Assembly (NCBI RefSeq): GCF_018069755.1
Contig: NZ_JAGQDE010000014.1
Span: forward strand, 62,001-126,000
From: Ideonella aquatica
Lineage (GTDB): Bacteria; Pseudomonadota; Gammaproteobacteria; Burkholderiales; Burkholderiaceae_C
Direction: 5' to 3'
Length of the DNA: 64,000 bases
Shown: positions 50,454-59,229 of the stretch, one piece after another
How the letters are laid out: every line of letters begins with the position of its first letter
Position numbering within the stretch: position 1 is the first letter of the stretch
The notes under the pieces: model-generated
What the model was told of the DNA's origin: nothing
Seen by the model: the letters and a program-made list of their open reading frames with translations, nothing else
Databases searched by the model: none
Position numbers and translations under genes: made by a program

Positions 50454-50795
50454 CACCCAGATCCAGCAAGGCCCCGCTGACACAGGCCGAGGCGGCAGAC
50501 AACATGGCGGACGGCCCGCAGGACAGCCCTTCGACACCGGTTGGCCCGCACAGTTTGGCGGACTCGATCATTCGTATCGCGCTCGTGCGCAAGTCCTCTT
50601 GGCTGAAATTCCAGCAGAGGCTATCCCGGTCCAGCTGTCGACACGCTCAGATCGGCGATGCCAAGCTTGCGAAAAGCGCGTATGGGCCACGAACGGTCGC
50701 GGCGCGTTCAGCTACGCTTGAAAGCCGCCTTGCCTCGACTTGTGTTCTTCTTGCCAGGCGGTGACTCGGGCGCCCTGGCGTGACAACGGTCTATG
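50454..50795. other. Spacer at the 3' end of the defence operon
   Basis: About 340 bp between the two-TM gene and the stop codon of the PLD-helicase gene. One open frame crosses it but overlaps the two-TM gene in another frame and shows no protein-like features. No terminator hairpin with a U-tract was seen. Confidence 0.4.
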
Positions 50796-53543
50796 TCAGC
50801 TCCAGGCAGCTGTCATCAATTGGGCGAAGTCGCGCCGCGACAGAACGGCCGTGCAATCGCGCCAGTCCTTTTCTGGCGGCGCCATCGTGGCGGTGTAGCG
50901 AAGGTCGAAGCCGGTGGCCTCGCGCTGGACGTTGATGTACTCGTCCATCTTCAGGCCCAGTGCCTCGATGTCGTCGATCCACTCGTCCTTGATCGTGTCC
51001 GGGACGGACCCGAACAGGTCGTAGCGGTCGCGCATGCGGTCCGAGAGGCGGTCGTAGATCTTCTCGTCGACGGTCTGCTCGTTGACCAGGTTGAGCATGT
51101 CCACGGTGTCACGCTTCTGGCCGAAGCGCTTGATGCGGCCGATACGCTGCTCCAGCCGCGTCGGGTTCCAGGGCAGGTCGACGTTCACCAGCGTGCCCAG
51201 GGTCTGAAGGTTGAGGCCTTCGCAGGCCGCATCCGTGGCCACCATGATCCGGATCTGGTGCTCGGCCACCATCTTCTTCAGCGTCTCGCGTTCGCACGAC
51301 ACACTGTCGCCACGTTGGTAGAGCCGGCTGCGGCCCGCACCGGCGTAAAGGCCGATCGCTTCATCGGGGTAGCGCTGTGCGAGTTGTTCCGCCACCCAGC
51401 GCGCGGTGTCGTAGTACTGGCTGAAGATGATCACGCCCAGCTCCAGCCACTTCTCGCGGTCCAGGTAGTACAGAAGTGCCGCCAGCTTGGGGTCGGACGC
51501 GATCCGCTCCAGCCGGTTCAGCAGCCGCTCCAGGGCCTCGCGTTCGTCGGTGTTTTCAACGGCCAGCTCCGCGTCGCCCTCGTCTTCCTCGTCGCGCAGT
51601 GTCTGGCCCTGAAGCAGCGCTCGCACCGTGTTCAGGCCCGCGTGGATGGACGAGCAGATGCGCTGCTCGACCAGGTTCTTCATGAACCCGCCGCCACCCG
51701 CGCGACCCTGGCCACGCGCGCTCAAGGCCTTGCCGAAGGCGCGTGCCTCACGGTAGGCCTCCCGAAAGTCTTCGCTGGTGCGCAGGGCCTTGGCCTCGAA
51801 CAAGGCATCGAAGCCGTGGGGCTCTCGGATCAGCTGGCGATCAGGGTGAACGTCCACGCCCACCCGGGCCAGCAGGCCGGCGTCCTCCAGGCTGACGCGC
51901 TTGCGCAGCACCACGTGGCGCACCAAGGGGTTCTCGCGTTGGAAGAAGGTGGCGCCGGACACCTGACGGTGCAGTTCGTCTTCCAGGATCTCGCGCGTGT
52001 CCTCGCTCAGGTCGGCCAACGACCGGGCGGTCTGGGTCTCGCCGTTCACCAGCCCCAGGTCCTGGCGGATTGCACTGAACAGCCGCCTTGCGCGCGGCTC
52101 GCGCGTGGAGTCCACCAGCGGCAGCGGGGACCGCAGCAGCTCCCACGCATGCTCGGCGGAAGTCACCTCCTGCCGGCCGGACAGAATCTCCAGCACCTCG
52201 CCGGCCCGGTGCCAGGCCGCAAAGTCGTTGCCCAACACAAAGTTGCCGCGCCCCTGGTGCAGGATGCCGATCAGGTCCCACAGGTCCTGCGGCTGCGTCT
52301 GGATGGGCGTCGCCGTGCCCAGCAGCACATGCTCCGACCGGGCCGCGATCTCGCGCATGAAGGCCAGCAGCTCGTTCGGCGTGCCCGCGTCGGCACCGAA
52401 GCCCTGCCGCGTGCGGGCCTTGTGTGCCTCGTCCAGGATCACCAGGCCGAAACGCAGGCCCAGCAGGTGCTGCTTCTCGGCCGATTGCCGCATCATCAGC
52501 CCGGTCGAGACGATGCCGATGCGCAGTGGGCAACGGGCGATGTGCTCACGGCCCGCGGGCGAGATGGCCCGCTCCTGATCATCGAGCCACACCTTGCGCA
52601 CCGTGTCCCAGCGCGCGCACGGAATGCCCAGCTTGTCCAGCATCTCGGTCTGCCATTGCTCGCACAGCGTGGCCGGCGCAAAGATCACCACCGGCCGCCG
52701 GGCTTGCTGCTCACGGTCGGCCAGCAGGCACAGCGTCAGCGCTGCGGTGCCGAGTGACAGCGTCTTGCCCAGGCCCACCTCATCGGCCAGCAGCAGGCGC
52801 ACCACCTTGTGCATCTGGTGGTGGCGCAGACACTCGGTTACGAAGCCTTGCTGCCATGGCTGCAGGGCCAGGCCTTCGCGGTACAGCGGCGACTCGATCA
52901 GCGCGGCCGGCGCCACGTCGCCTTCGTCGTCGATCTCGTCGAACACCACCTCGCGGCGGTAGCCCCGCCGGTGCACCTCGCGGATCACCGCTTCGGGCAG
53001 AGGGCGCGAGGCGTTCCACAGGAAGTCGAATTCGCTCTCGATCCAGGCCACACCCTCGGGAGACTCGTCTTCCCACAGGATCTCGTAGTGGCGCTGCCAG
53101 CCGCTGCGGGTTTCGTTCATCGAGCCGATGAAGCCCAGCTTGCGCCCATCGGCCAGCTCGATGACGCCGGCCTTGCCGTGCACGAAGCCGCACACGCTGT
53201 CGGGCGCCACGCGCACCGCCTGGCCGTGCCGCTGCAGGAAGGCATCCAGTCGGCGGTAGCGGTCGCGGTTAAGCAGTGCCTCGGCCTCGATGGCCTTCTC
53301 GTTCCAGCGGCCCATCATGCGGGCCTCGCGCAGCTGAGCCACCTTCAGGTCGTCGGGGTGGATGTCGACGTTGCAGACGATGCGGACGTGAGGAATGCCC
53401 TCCAGCAGCTCGTGCGCCACCTCGAACAGCGAGCTGGTGAAGTAGCCCGCGATGCGCCGGTAGCTGTGCGCTCCTTTCAGGTGCTCCAGCAGAAAGCTGG
53501 CGTCCAGCCGGTGCGTGCGTGACGAGAACCGCCGGATGGACAT
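50796..53543 (-). CDS. PLD-domain SNF2-type helicase of a defence operon
   Basis: 915 aa. The N terminus holds a phospholipase D-like domain with one HxK motif (H122-G-K124 in GFVHGKAGV) followed by GSMNETRSG. The SNF2/DEAD-type motor follows: Walker A DEVGLGKT with K260, DEAH 371-374 (ILDEAHKAR), GTATPIQTQ, and a helicase C domain with MVATDAACEGLNLQ and QRIGRIKRFGQ. This pairing is the helicase subunit in the DUF499/DUF1156/DUF3780 loci annotated as anti-phage. It probably translocates on DNA and may cut it through the PLD domain. It is the last gene of the operon, 13 bp after the methyltransferase. Confidence 0.88.
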   Translation of the reverse strand: MSIRRFSSRTHRLDASFLLEHLKGAHSYRRIAGYFTSSLFEVAHELLEGIPHVRIVCNVDIHPDDLKVAQLREARMMGRWNEKAIEAEALLNRDRYRRLDAFLQRHGQAVRVAPDSVCGFVHGKAGVIELADGRKLGFIGSMNETRSGWQRHYEILWEDESPEGVAWIESEFDFLWNASRPLPEAVIREVHRRGYRREVVFDEIDDEGDVAPAALIESPLYREGLALQPWQQGFVTECLRHHQMHKVVRLLLADEVGLGKTLSLGTAALTLCLLADREQQARRPVVIFAPATLCEQWQTEMLDKLGIPCARWDTVRKVWLDDQERAISPAGREHIARCPLRIGIVSTGLMMRQSAEKQHLLGLRFGLVILDEAHKARTRQGFGADAGTPNELLAFMREIAARSEHVLLGTATPIQTQPQDLWDLIGILHQGRGNFVLGNDFAAWHRAGEVLEILSGRQEVTSAEHAWELLRSPLPLVDSTREPRARRLFSAIRQDLGLVNGETQTARSLADLSEDTREILEDELHRQVSGATFFQRENPLVRHVVLRKRVSLEDAGLLARVGVDVHPDRQLIREPHGFDALFEAKALRTSEDFREAYREARAFGKALSARGQGRAGGGGFMKNLVEQRICSSIHAGLNTVRALLQGQTLRDEEDEGDAELAVENTDEREALERLLNRLERIASDPKLAALLYYLDREKWLELGVIIFSQYYDTARWVAEQLAQRYPDEAIGLYAGAGRSRLYQRGDSVSCERETLKKMVAEHQIRIMVATDAACEGLNLQTLGTLVNVDLPWNPTRLEQRIGRIKRFGQKRDTVDMLNLVNEQTVDEKIYDRLSDRMRDRYDLFGSVPDTIKDEWIDDIEALGLKMDEYINVQREATGFDLRYTATMAPPEKDWRDCTAVLSRRDFAQLMTAAWS

Positions 53544-53556
53544 GACGTTGTCGCCC

Positions 53557-56500
53557 TCAGATCCCGAAGCGCTGGTTCTTCAGCCGGGCGCCCAGCACCT
53601 CAGCTGCCGTGCGCACATCGACCTCGGAAGCGTTGCGCTCCACGAAGGCCAGCAGGTCCACCAGCAGCGGGCGGGCTTCCAGGAAGTCGGGCATCTCGGC
53701 CTGCAGCTGGCTGATGATGGTCTGCGGCTCCAGGTCGGCGCGCATCTGCTGCAGCGCAATCACCAGCCGGCCCAGGCGCGTGGCGCCGAGCTCGGTGCTG
53801 TCGGTTAGGTCGCGCGAGGCGAACTCGGTCACTTGCTTCAGCCTTGCCTCGTTGGGCGCCATGCTGGCCATCACGCGGGCGTAGTCCTGCACGCGGAAGG
53901 CCTTGGCGAAGTTCTGGTAGTTGTCCAGCTTGCGGGCGCCCGTGGTCTCCATGTCCATCATGCGCAGCAGGAAGCGCTCTATGCCGGACAGCTTGCCCCA
54001 GGTGTCTGCCGCCAAGCCCTCGGGTACCAGCAGGTTGCTGGCCGCTTCGGCGGCCTGTTGAACGATCTCGTCCACCACCGTGAACTCGCCCTTCACCCGC
54101 GGGCGCAGCGCGAAGCTGGTCACGTCTTCGCCTCCGATATGGGTGTAGCCGGTCAGCACCTTCAGTGCCGCGGCGTAGCCGGCCATCTGCAGGTCGGAGT
54201 CGTTGAACACAGGCTCGCCGTGGTGGGCCTTCACCGCGGTGTTCAGGTGCATCATGGTCCGGATCTGCCGATCCACCTCCTGCCGCACGGCGGGCAGAAG
54301 GCGCTGCTTGAAGGCAGGCCGGTCACCGGCCGGGCGCTTGCGCAGCATCAGCGTCACCGTGCCTTGCACGTAGCCGCCCTTCTTCAGTTCGGACGTGGTC
54401 TCGGTGGCGATGTACCAGGCTGCCACCACCTGCAGCCCCGCGGCCCAGAAGATGCCAACGAGATCACTCCAGACACCGGTGTCCTGGTGCGTGAACATCA
54501 CGCACTGCATGCCGTTGTCGGGCATGTGTGTCGCCATCGCGGTGTAGGCCGCCACCATGTTGCGGCGGAAGTCTTCGCCAGAGCCTTGTATGGCCAGCGC
54601 GCGCCTGGAGTCCCACACCCAGGAGTCGAACGGAGCCGGTGGGTTGCGACGCAGCCAAGCGATGAAGAACTCGGTGATCTCGTGGTAGTTGACAGCGTCC
54701 GCGTAGGGTGGATCGGTGATCCAGAGGTCGCAGGCCTCGGAGACCTCGTGTGCGGGGTGGTTCCGCAGCGTGTGGGTGACGCCCGCGGGGATGGGCGCAT
54801 GGGCGTTCTCGCCGTCCAGTGGGTCAAGTAGGCAACTCGAAGCCCGGCACCCGTAGTTGTAGAGAACGTTCAGCGCCTGGTTGTCGAACACCTGCTTGGT
54901 GCCGCCGCTGCGGCCGTCTCCGTCGCCAGTGGACCAGCGGGTGAGGCGGGCGCTGGTGTTGATCATCTGGCATGCCTTGAGACAGAGCTCTGCTGTCGCG
55001 TGCCTGCGCAGCTCGGCGTACAGGAGCAGCTGCCGTGCGTTGAAGAGGTGATGCCAGTGAGTCCAACCGCGTTCCCTTCCAAGCCTGGCGGTCTCGTCTC
55101 CAGCCTCAATCACCATGTCGGGCACGATCCCTTCGGCTTGCCACGCCGCCAGGTTGCGCGCAACGATTCGCTGCACTTCAGCTTCGCGCTCCAGGTCCTC
55201 GTCCGTTGGCGCCGCGAAGTAGGTGCGGGGGCGTGGGTCTGAGACGGTCGTGCCGTCGATCCACTGGATCGCGTACACCCGCTCTTGAAGCGTGTCGCCC
55301 GGGAGCGGGCCGAAGTCTTCACGTCCCCATCGGCGCAGCTTGTTCTGGGTGGTGCCATCGGCGTCGCGATAGTCGCCCCGCAACGTACGGATGGGAATGC
55401 GGTAGGTCTTGCCGTTCAGCTCGTAGACCAGGGCCCCGTCCCTCACGGTGCCGTTTGCAGCGGCCTTCATCTCTGCTGCTGATGCACCGTTGACGACTCG
55501 GATGTCGAAGCGCTGCTCCGCCTCGTTCGGAACGAGCTTAGCGATGACGTTACCGTTCTTGGAGATGACCAGTGACGGCAGGAGGGGTACGAGCCAGCCA
55601 CTCTCGGGGCAGCGTGTCTCCAAGCAGTACAGATAGACCTTGGCTTGGTTGCCAGATGAGTCGCGCTCGATGCCCAGCTTGCGAACGGACTCCTTGACCG
55701 CCTTGGCAACTGCCCTTTGCTGGCGCTCGAGTTCGGCGTGCCTGGCTGCGTCTGTGCCGACGATGTTCAAGGCACCCCAGGTGAGCATGCAGGCGATGGG
55801 ATTCAGGTCCGACGCGAACGCATCGCAACCGATCCTGGCTGCTTCAAAAGGGATGGAGCCACCACCGGCGAAGGTGTCCCCCACGCGCGCACGTCGGCCG
55901 TAGCGGAGCTGGCCCAGCTGCCCTACGAGTTCGGGGATGCTGCGGGCGTCGATCCCAAGGTGCGCGTAGTGCCGGTTCACATCGGCCCAGATCGGCTCGA
56001 ACAGCCATTCGTCGTCGACCTCCTCCGGCCGCTTGCCCAGATCCGAGCGTTGCTCGTACGAATCTAGCGTTGCGATGTAGCGGCGATACAGCTCCAACTT
56101 CTGTTCAGGTTCGATGTCGCGCCGCCAGCGCAGCGTGATGCCTCTCTCATCGCAATCGAGCGGGAAGGTCCAGTACGCCAGCTGCCCCTCCTCTGGCTCC
56201 TCGCCCTTCACCTTTGCAGTGAAGAAGGCCCATGGATTAGCCAAAGAGATGCGCTTGGCCATATCGTGTGGCTTCACGCCGTCAGCGACAAACGCCCGGC
56301 GAGCCAAGCCCTCTGGGTCAAAGCCCATCAGCTTCTCGAAAACGTCAAGGTCCCGCTCGGCGTCGTCGGTCTGCGGTAGCAGCACACCGAGCACGATGGC
56401 CCTTACAAGGATCAACGGCTTGCGTCCCTTCCAGTAGGACCCCAGGCCGGTCAGCGTTTGGTAGAGGTTGGCCTTCCGCTCGCGTTGAGCTTCATGCGAG

Positions 56501-56583
56501 ACCTTCTGCACCGGGAACACCGATTCGATCAGTGCCGGTGTGTCGCGCAGTGCGCCGGGGGTGAGGTTGGGGCGGTTGGTCAT
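53557..56583 (-). CDS. DUF1156 DNA methyltransferase of a defence operon
   Basis: 1008 aa. The N terminus is a DUF1156 domain (IESVFPVQKVSHEAQRERK..). SAM-binding motif I is near residues 233-245 (GDTFAGGGSIPFEAARIG). The catalytic motif DPPY is at 624-627 (LWITDPPYADAVNYHE), indicating an amino-methyltransferase (N6A or N4C). A helical C terminus of about 200 residues completes it. In the operon it would mark self DNA or act as a sensor of unmodified DNA. The motif order (I before DPPY) is the beta/gamma-type arrangement, unlike many restriction systems, with a long insert between. Start ATG 56583 follows the AlbA-type gene by 9 bp. Confidence 0.88.
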   Translation of the reverse strand: MTNRPNLTPGALRDTPALIESVFPVQKVSHEAQRERKANLYQTLTGLGSYWKGRKPLILVRAIVLGVLLPQTDDAERDLDVFEKLMGFDPEGLARRAFVADGVKPHDMAKRISLANPWAFFTAKVKGEEPEEGQLAYWTFPLDCDERGITLRWRRDIEPEQKLELYRRYIATLDSYEQRSDLGKRPEEVDDEWLFEPIWADVNRHYAHLGIDARSIPELVGQLGQLRYGRRARVGDTFAGGGSIPFEAARIGCDAFASDLNPIACMLTWGALNIVGTDAARHAELERQQRAVAKAVKESVRKLGIERDSSGNQAKVYLYCLETRCPESGWLVPLLPSLVISKNGNVIAKLVPNEAEQRFDIRVVNGASAAEMKAAANGTVRDGALVYELNGKTYRIPIRTLRGDYRDADGTTQNKLRRWGREDFGPLPGDTLQERVYAIQWIDGTTVSDPRPRTYFAAPTDEDLEREAEVQRIVARNLAAWQAEGIVPDMVIEAGDETARLGRERGWTHWHHLFNARQLLLYAELRRHATAELCLKACQMINTSARLTRWSTGDGDGRSGGTKQVFDNQALNVLYNYGCRASSCLLDPLDGENAHAPIPAGVTHTLRNHPAHEVSEACDLWITDPPYADAVNYHEITEFFIAWLRRNPPAPFDSWVWDSRRALAIQGSGEDFRRNMVAAYTAMATHMPDNGMQCVMFTHQDTGVWSDLVGIFWAAGLQVVAAWYIATETTSELKKGGYVQGTVTLMLRKRPAGDRPAFKQRLLPAVRQEVDRQIRTMMHLNTAVKAHHGEPVFNDSDLQMAGYAAALKVLTGYTHIGGEDVTSFALRPRVKGEFTVVDEIVQQAAEAASNLLVPEGLAADTWGKLSGIERFLLRMMDMETTGARKLDNYQNFAKAFRVQDYARVMASMAPNEARLKQVTEFASRDLTDSTELGATRLGRLVIALQQMRADLEPQTIISQLQAEMPDFLEARPLLVDLLAFVERNASEVDVRTAAEVLGARLKNQRFGI

Positions 56584-56592
56584 GCGGCGGCT

Positions 56593-58548
56593 TCAGGCAC
56601 GGTAGGCCTGGTCCGGGTCATTGGGTTTGTCGGGCCGGGTCATAGCGATCCGGCCGGCGCGCAGCAGCGGGCGCAGGTAGTTCTGGCGCACGGTCTCAGC
56701 GTTGCGGCCCAGCAGGGCCGCGATCTCCTCGGCCCGCCAGGGGCGCAGTTCGCAGAGCGCTACCACCAGGTCTTGCACCTCCTGCGGCGGGCGGCGCTGG
56801 CCGATGGCGCCCACCCGGGCGGCCAGGCCGCCGGGCAGCTCGTTCAGCAAGGCCTGGCGGCGCGGGTCGGCCAGCGGGTCATCCCGAGGTTCGGGTTGTC
56901 GAGGGTTACTGTCCTGGGAGCTGAGGTTGCTAGACAAGGCGCCGGGGTTACTAGATAAGCCGAGGGGGTTACTAGACAAGCCGGTCCTGCCCGAGCCTTG
57001 GGCAGCAAGTTCTCCGGCATTCTGGGCCGCGCCGTCCTGGCCGCCATCATGGTCATTGCGGCCGAGCATCCGGGCGGTGGGCTGGTACCAGGTGGCCGAT
57101 CCGCGGTCCTTCTGGGTGAAGAGGCCGGCGTCGCGCAGCCGGCGCAGCGCCTTGCTCGCGGCCAGGGTGTCCACCTTGTTGATCTCGCGGTAGGTCTGGT
57201 TGTCCATGGCCCCGGCCTCGCGGGCCACCACCAGCGCGCGCGCCTCGGCCTCGGAGAGCTGCAGCTCCTTGAACCGCGCCAGCCAGGCCAGGTCGTCCGG
57301 CCCCAGGAAGTGGTGGAAGAAGAGGCGCAGCGTGAACTGGTCCTGCCCGCGGTCAGACTCGAAGAGCGGCGGCGCCAGGCCGGCGCGCTCGCACATCTCT
57401 CGCATCACCCGCACGCCGCTGCCCTTGGTCTCGGCAAAGCGGGTGTCGTACAGCGCGGCGGCCACCTTGGGGTTGCGCGGTACCGAGCCGGGTTCGCCCA
57501 GGTGATCGGGCGACTTGAGCGAGAAGCCCGGGTTGCGGATCTCCAGCCGGTTGCTGTAGCGAATGATCTGCACCGGCGCCTGCAGCCGGTAGCTGCGGTG
57601 CATCAGCGCGTTGACGACGGCTTCGCGGATCACTCGCTGGGGGACGAGTGGGCTGTCCTGCCGCTGCAGTTCGCCCTCGGCCAGGCCGAAGGCTTTGGGC
57701 AGGTCGTCAAGGATGGCGGCCTGTGCGCGGCGGATCAGGCGGAACAAGGGGTCGCGCAGCTCGACGGTGTCGAAGCGGCGGTCCGGGTCGGGCACCCAGT
57801 CGCGGCCGGGCACGCGGATGTAGTCCACGCGCGTCATCGGGAAGCAACGGCGCAGCGCCACGGGCTTGCCCAGCAGCACCAGGCCGGCCACTGTGGGCTG
57901 CCAGGCCCCCTGCGCGTTGCGGCGCACGGCACCCAAGGCCTGCAGCAGCTCTTCGTCGGACCAGCGCAACTCTTCGGCGTCGGGGTTGGCCTCGCGGCGG
58001 GCGACGCGGTAGTCGGCGATGGCTTCGGGGGACAGGTCGTCGAGCGTGGTGTCGGGCACCAGGCCGGAGTCGAAGCTCTCCACCTGGCGGGCCTGGTACA
58101 GCGCGATCAGGTCGTCCTCGGTGCAGCGCTGGTCGGTGCTGCAGATGCGGCGGAAGGCTCCGCGCGGCAGGCCCTGGGCCTTCAGGTAGACCGGTTTGTC
58201 CTGCGGTGCCGCCTCGGGCACGAACACCACGAGCACCACTTTGCCTTCGAGCTGCTCGGTACGCACTTCCAGCCGCACGGGCTGGTTGAACATGCTGGCC
58301 GCCTGGGTGGCGAGGTCGGTGCCCACGCGCTCGGGCTGCTCCACGCCCTCCACCGAGTAGCCGGGAAAGAGCGCCATCTCCTCGCGCACTACGCCCAGCA
58401 GCAGCCAGCCGCCGCCCATGCCGGGTTCGTTGGCGAAGGCACAGACGGTTTCCATGACCGACTTGCCCACGTCGGAGCCCGCCTTGGCTTCGATACGCTC
58501 GGTTTCGTCGAGCAGCTGCAGGCGTTCGAGCAGCTCCTGAGCGGTCAT
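56593..58548 (-). CDS. AlbA/Schlafen-type ATP-binding protein of the defence operon
   Basis: 651 aa. Residues 1-150 form an AlbA_2/Schlafen-like domain (ERIEAKAGSDVGKSVMETVCAFANEPGMGGGWLLLGV). Residues 300-420 form a GHKL-type ATPase C-terminal module (VIREAVVNALMHRSYRLQAPVQI.., GSVPRNPKVAAALYDT, KGSGVRVMREMCE). Winged helices follow at about 440-510 and about 590-640. Between them is a flexible linker with a repeated LSSNP unit (GLSSNPLGLSSNPGALSSN). This type of protein occurs in regulators and nuclease-like effectors of several defence systems. It overlaps the DUF3780 gene by 4 bp (ATGA). Confidence 0.85.
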   Translation of the reverse strand: MTAQELLERLQLLDETERIEAKAGSDVGKSVMETVCAFANEPGMGGGWLLLGVVREEMALFPGYSVEGVEQPERVGTDLATQAASMFNQPVRLEVRTEQLEGKVVLVVFVPEAAPQDKPVYLKAQGLPRGAFRRICSTDQRCTEDDLIALYQARQVESFDSGLVPDTTLDDLSPEAIADYRVARREANPDAEELRWSDEELLQALGAVRRNAQGAWQPTVAGLVLLGKPVALRRCFPMTRVDYIRVPGRDWVPDPDRRFDTVELRDPLFRLIRRAQAAILDDLPKAFGLAEGELQRQDSPLVPQRVIREAVVNALMHRSYRLQAPVQIIRYSNRLEIRNPGFSLKSPDHLGEPGSVPRNPKVAAALYDTRFAETKGSGVRVMREMCERAGLAPPLFESDRGQDQFTLRLFFHHFLGPDDLAWLARFKELQLSEAEARALVVAREAGAMDNQTYREINKVDTLAASKALRRLRDAGLFTQKDRGSATWYQPTARMLGRNDHDGGQDGAAQNAGELAAQGSGRTGLSSNPLGLSSNPGALSSNLSSQDSNPRQPEPRDDPLADPRRQALLNELPGGLAARVGAIGQRRPPQEVQDLVVALCELRPWRAEEIAALLGRNAETVRQNYLRPLLRAGRIAMTRPDKPNDPDQAYRA

Positions 58549-59225
58549 TCCGTACCGTCGCTGAAAAGGTCGAGCGTCAGCCGCTGGCCCACGACACCGC
58601 TGTCACGGGTGACAAGCGCGCGGCGCGCGCGCGGTGACAGCAGCTCGCTCTGCGCCACGTCGCCCAGCGCATGGCGCAGGGCCAACCGCCAACCCTTGTC
58701 ACCGTCTCCGATGCCGCCGGTGCTCATCGCGGTCATGCCGAAAAGCCACCAACGTTCTTCGGGGCGCAGCGCGAGCCAGTTGCGCACAGCGACGGGGATC
58801 TTCTCCATCTCCATGTGCTCAACCGCCCAGACCAACACGCACAGCTCCTTGCCCAGCAGCCGATCGACTGGGTTGTCGCCAGCCTTCCAGGCGCTGGGCT
58901 TAAGGTGGTGCGCTCCGAGACGGGCATTGAAGGCGCGTTGCGCTTCGGCGCGAATGGCGGTCCAGCGCGCCCGGTCGAGCACCGCCCGATCAATCACAGA
59001 GTGCTCGTTGCTCAGGGCCTGCAGGCCGAGGTACTCGCTCAGCTGCACGGGAGCGGTGTTGCTACGCGGGACAAACACCTTGAAGTGATGCGGGTCCGAG
59101 GTAGCTGGCACTCCGAAGCCCAGTGTCGGCCGTACATCAGCGAATGCTCCGCTCGAGGTGGTTGCGGACGCCGTGACGTTGGCATTGAGCGCTGCGGCAG
59201 TGCGGGTGGGCCTGGGTTTTGCCAT
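58545..59225 (-). CDS. DUF3780 protein of the defence operon
   Basis: 226 aa from ATG 59225, strongly supported by AGGAGG 9 bp upstream. After a disordered N terminus, the conserved part reads TLGFGVPATSDPHHFKVFVPRS.., WTAIRAEAQRAFNARLGAHHL.., LLGKELCVLVWAVEHMEMEKIPVAVRNWLALRPEERWWLFGMTA. DUF3780 genes are known to me only from DUF499/DUF1156 anti-phage loci. It may be an adaptor between the ATPase and methyltransferase. It starts 4 bp after the DUF499 stop. Confidence 0.85.
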   Translation of the reverse strand: MAKPRPTRTAAALNANVTASATTSSGAFADVRPTLGFGVPATSDPHHFKVFVPRSNTAPVQLSEYLGLQALSNEHSVIDRAVLDRARWTAIRAEAQRAFNARLGAHHLKPSAWKAGDNPVDRLLGKELCVLVWAVEHMEMEKIPVAVRNWLALRPEERWWLFGMTAMSTGGIGDGDKGWRLALRHALGDVAQSELLSPRARRALVTRDSGVVGQRLTLDLFSDGTE

Positions 59226-59229
59226 CGAT

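Noticed and set aside
50366-50764. 132-aa open frame after the two-TM gene
   Set aside because: It starts inside the two-TM gene in another frame and shows no protein-like pattern.
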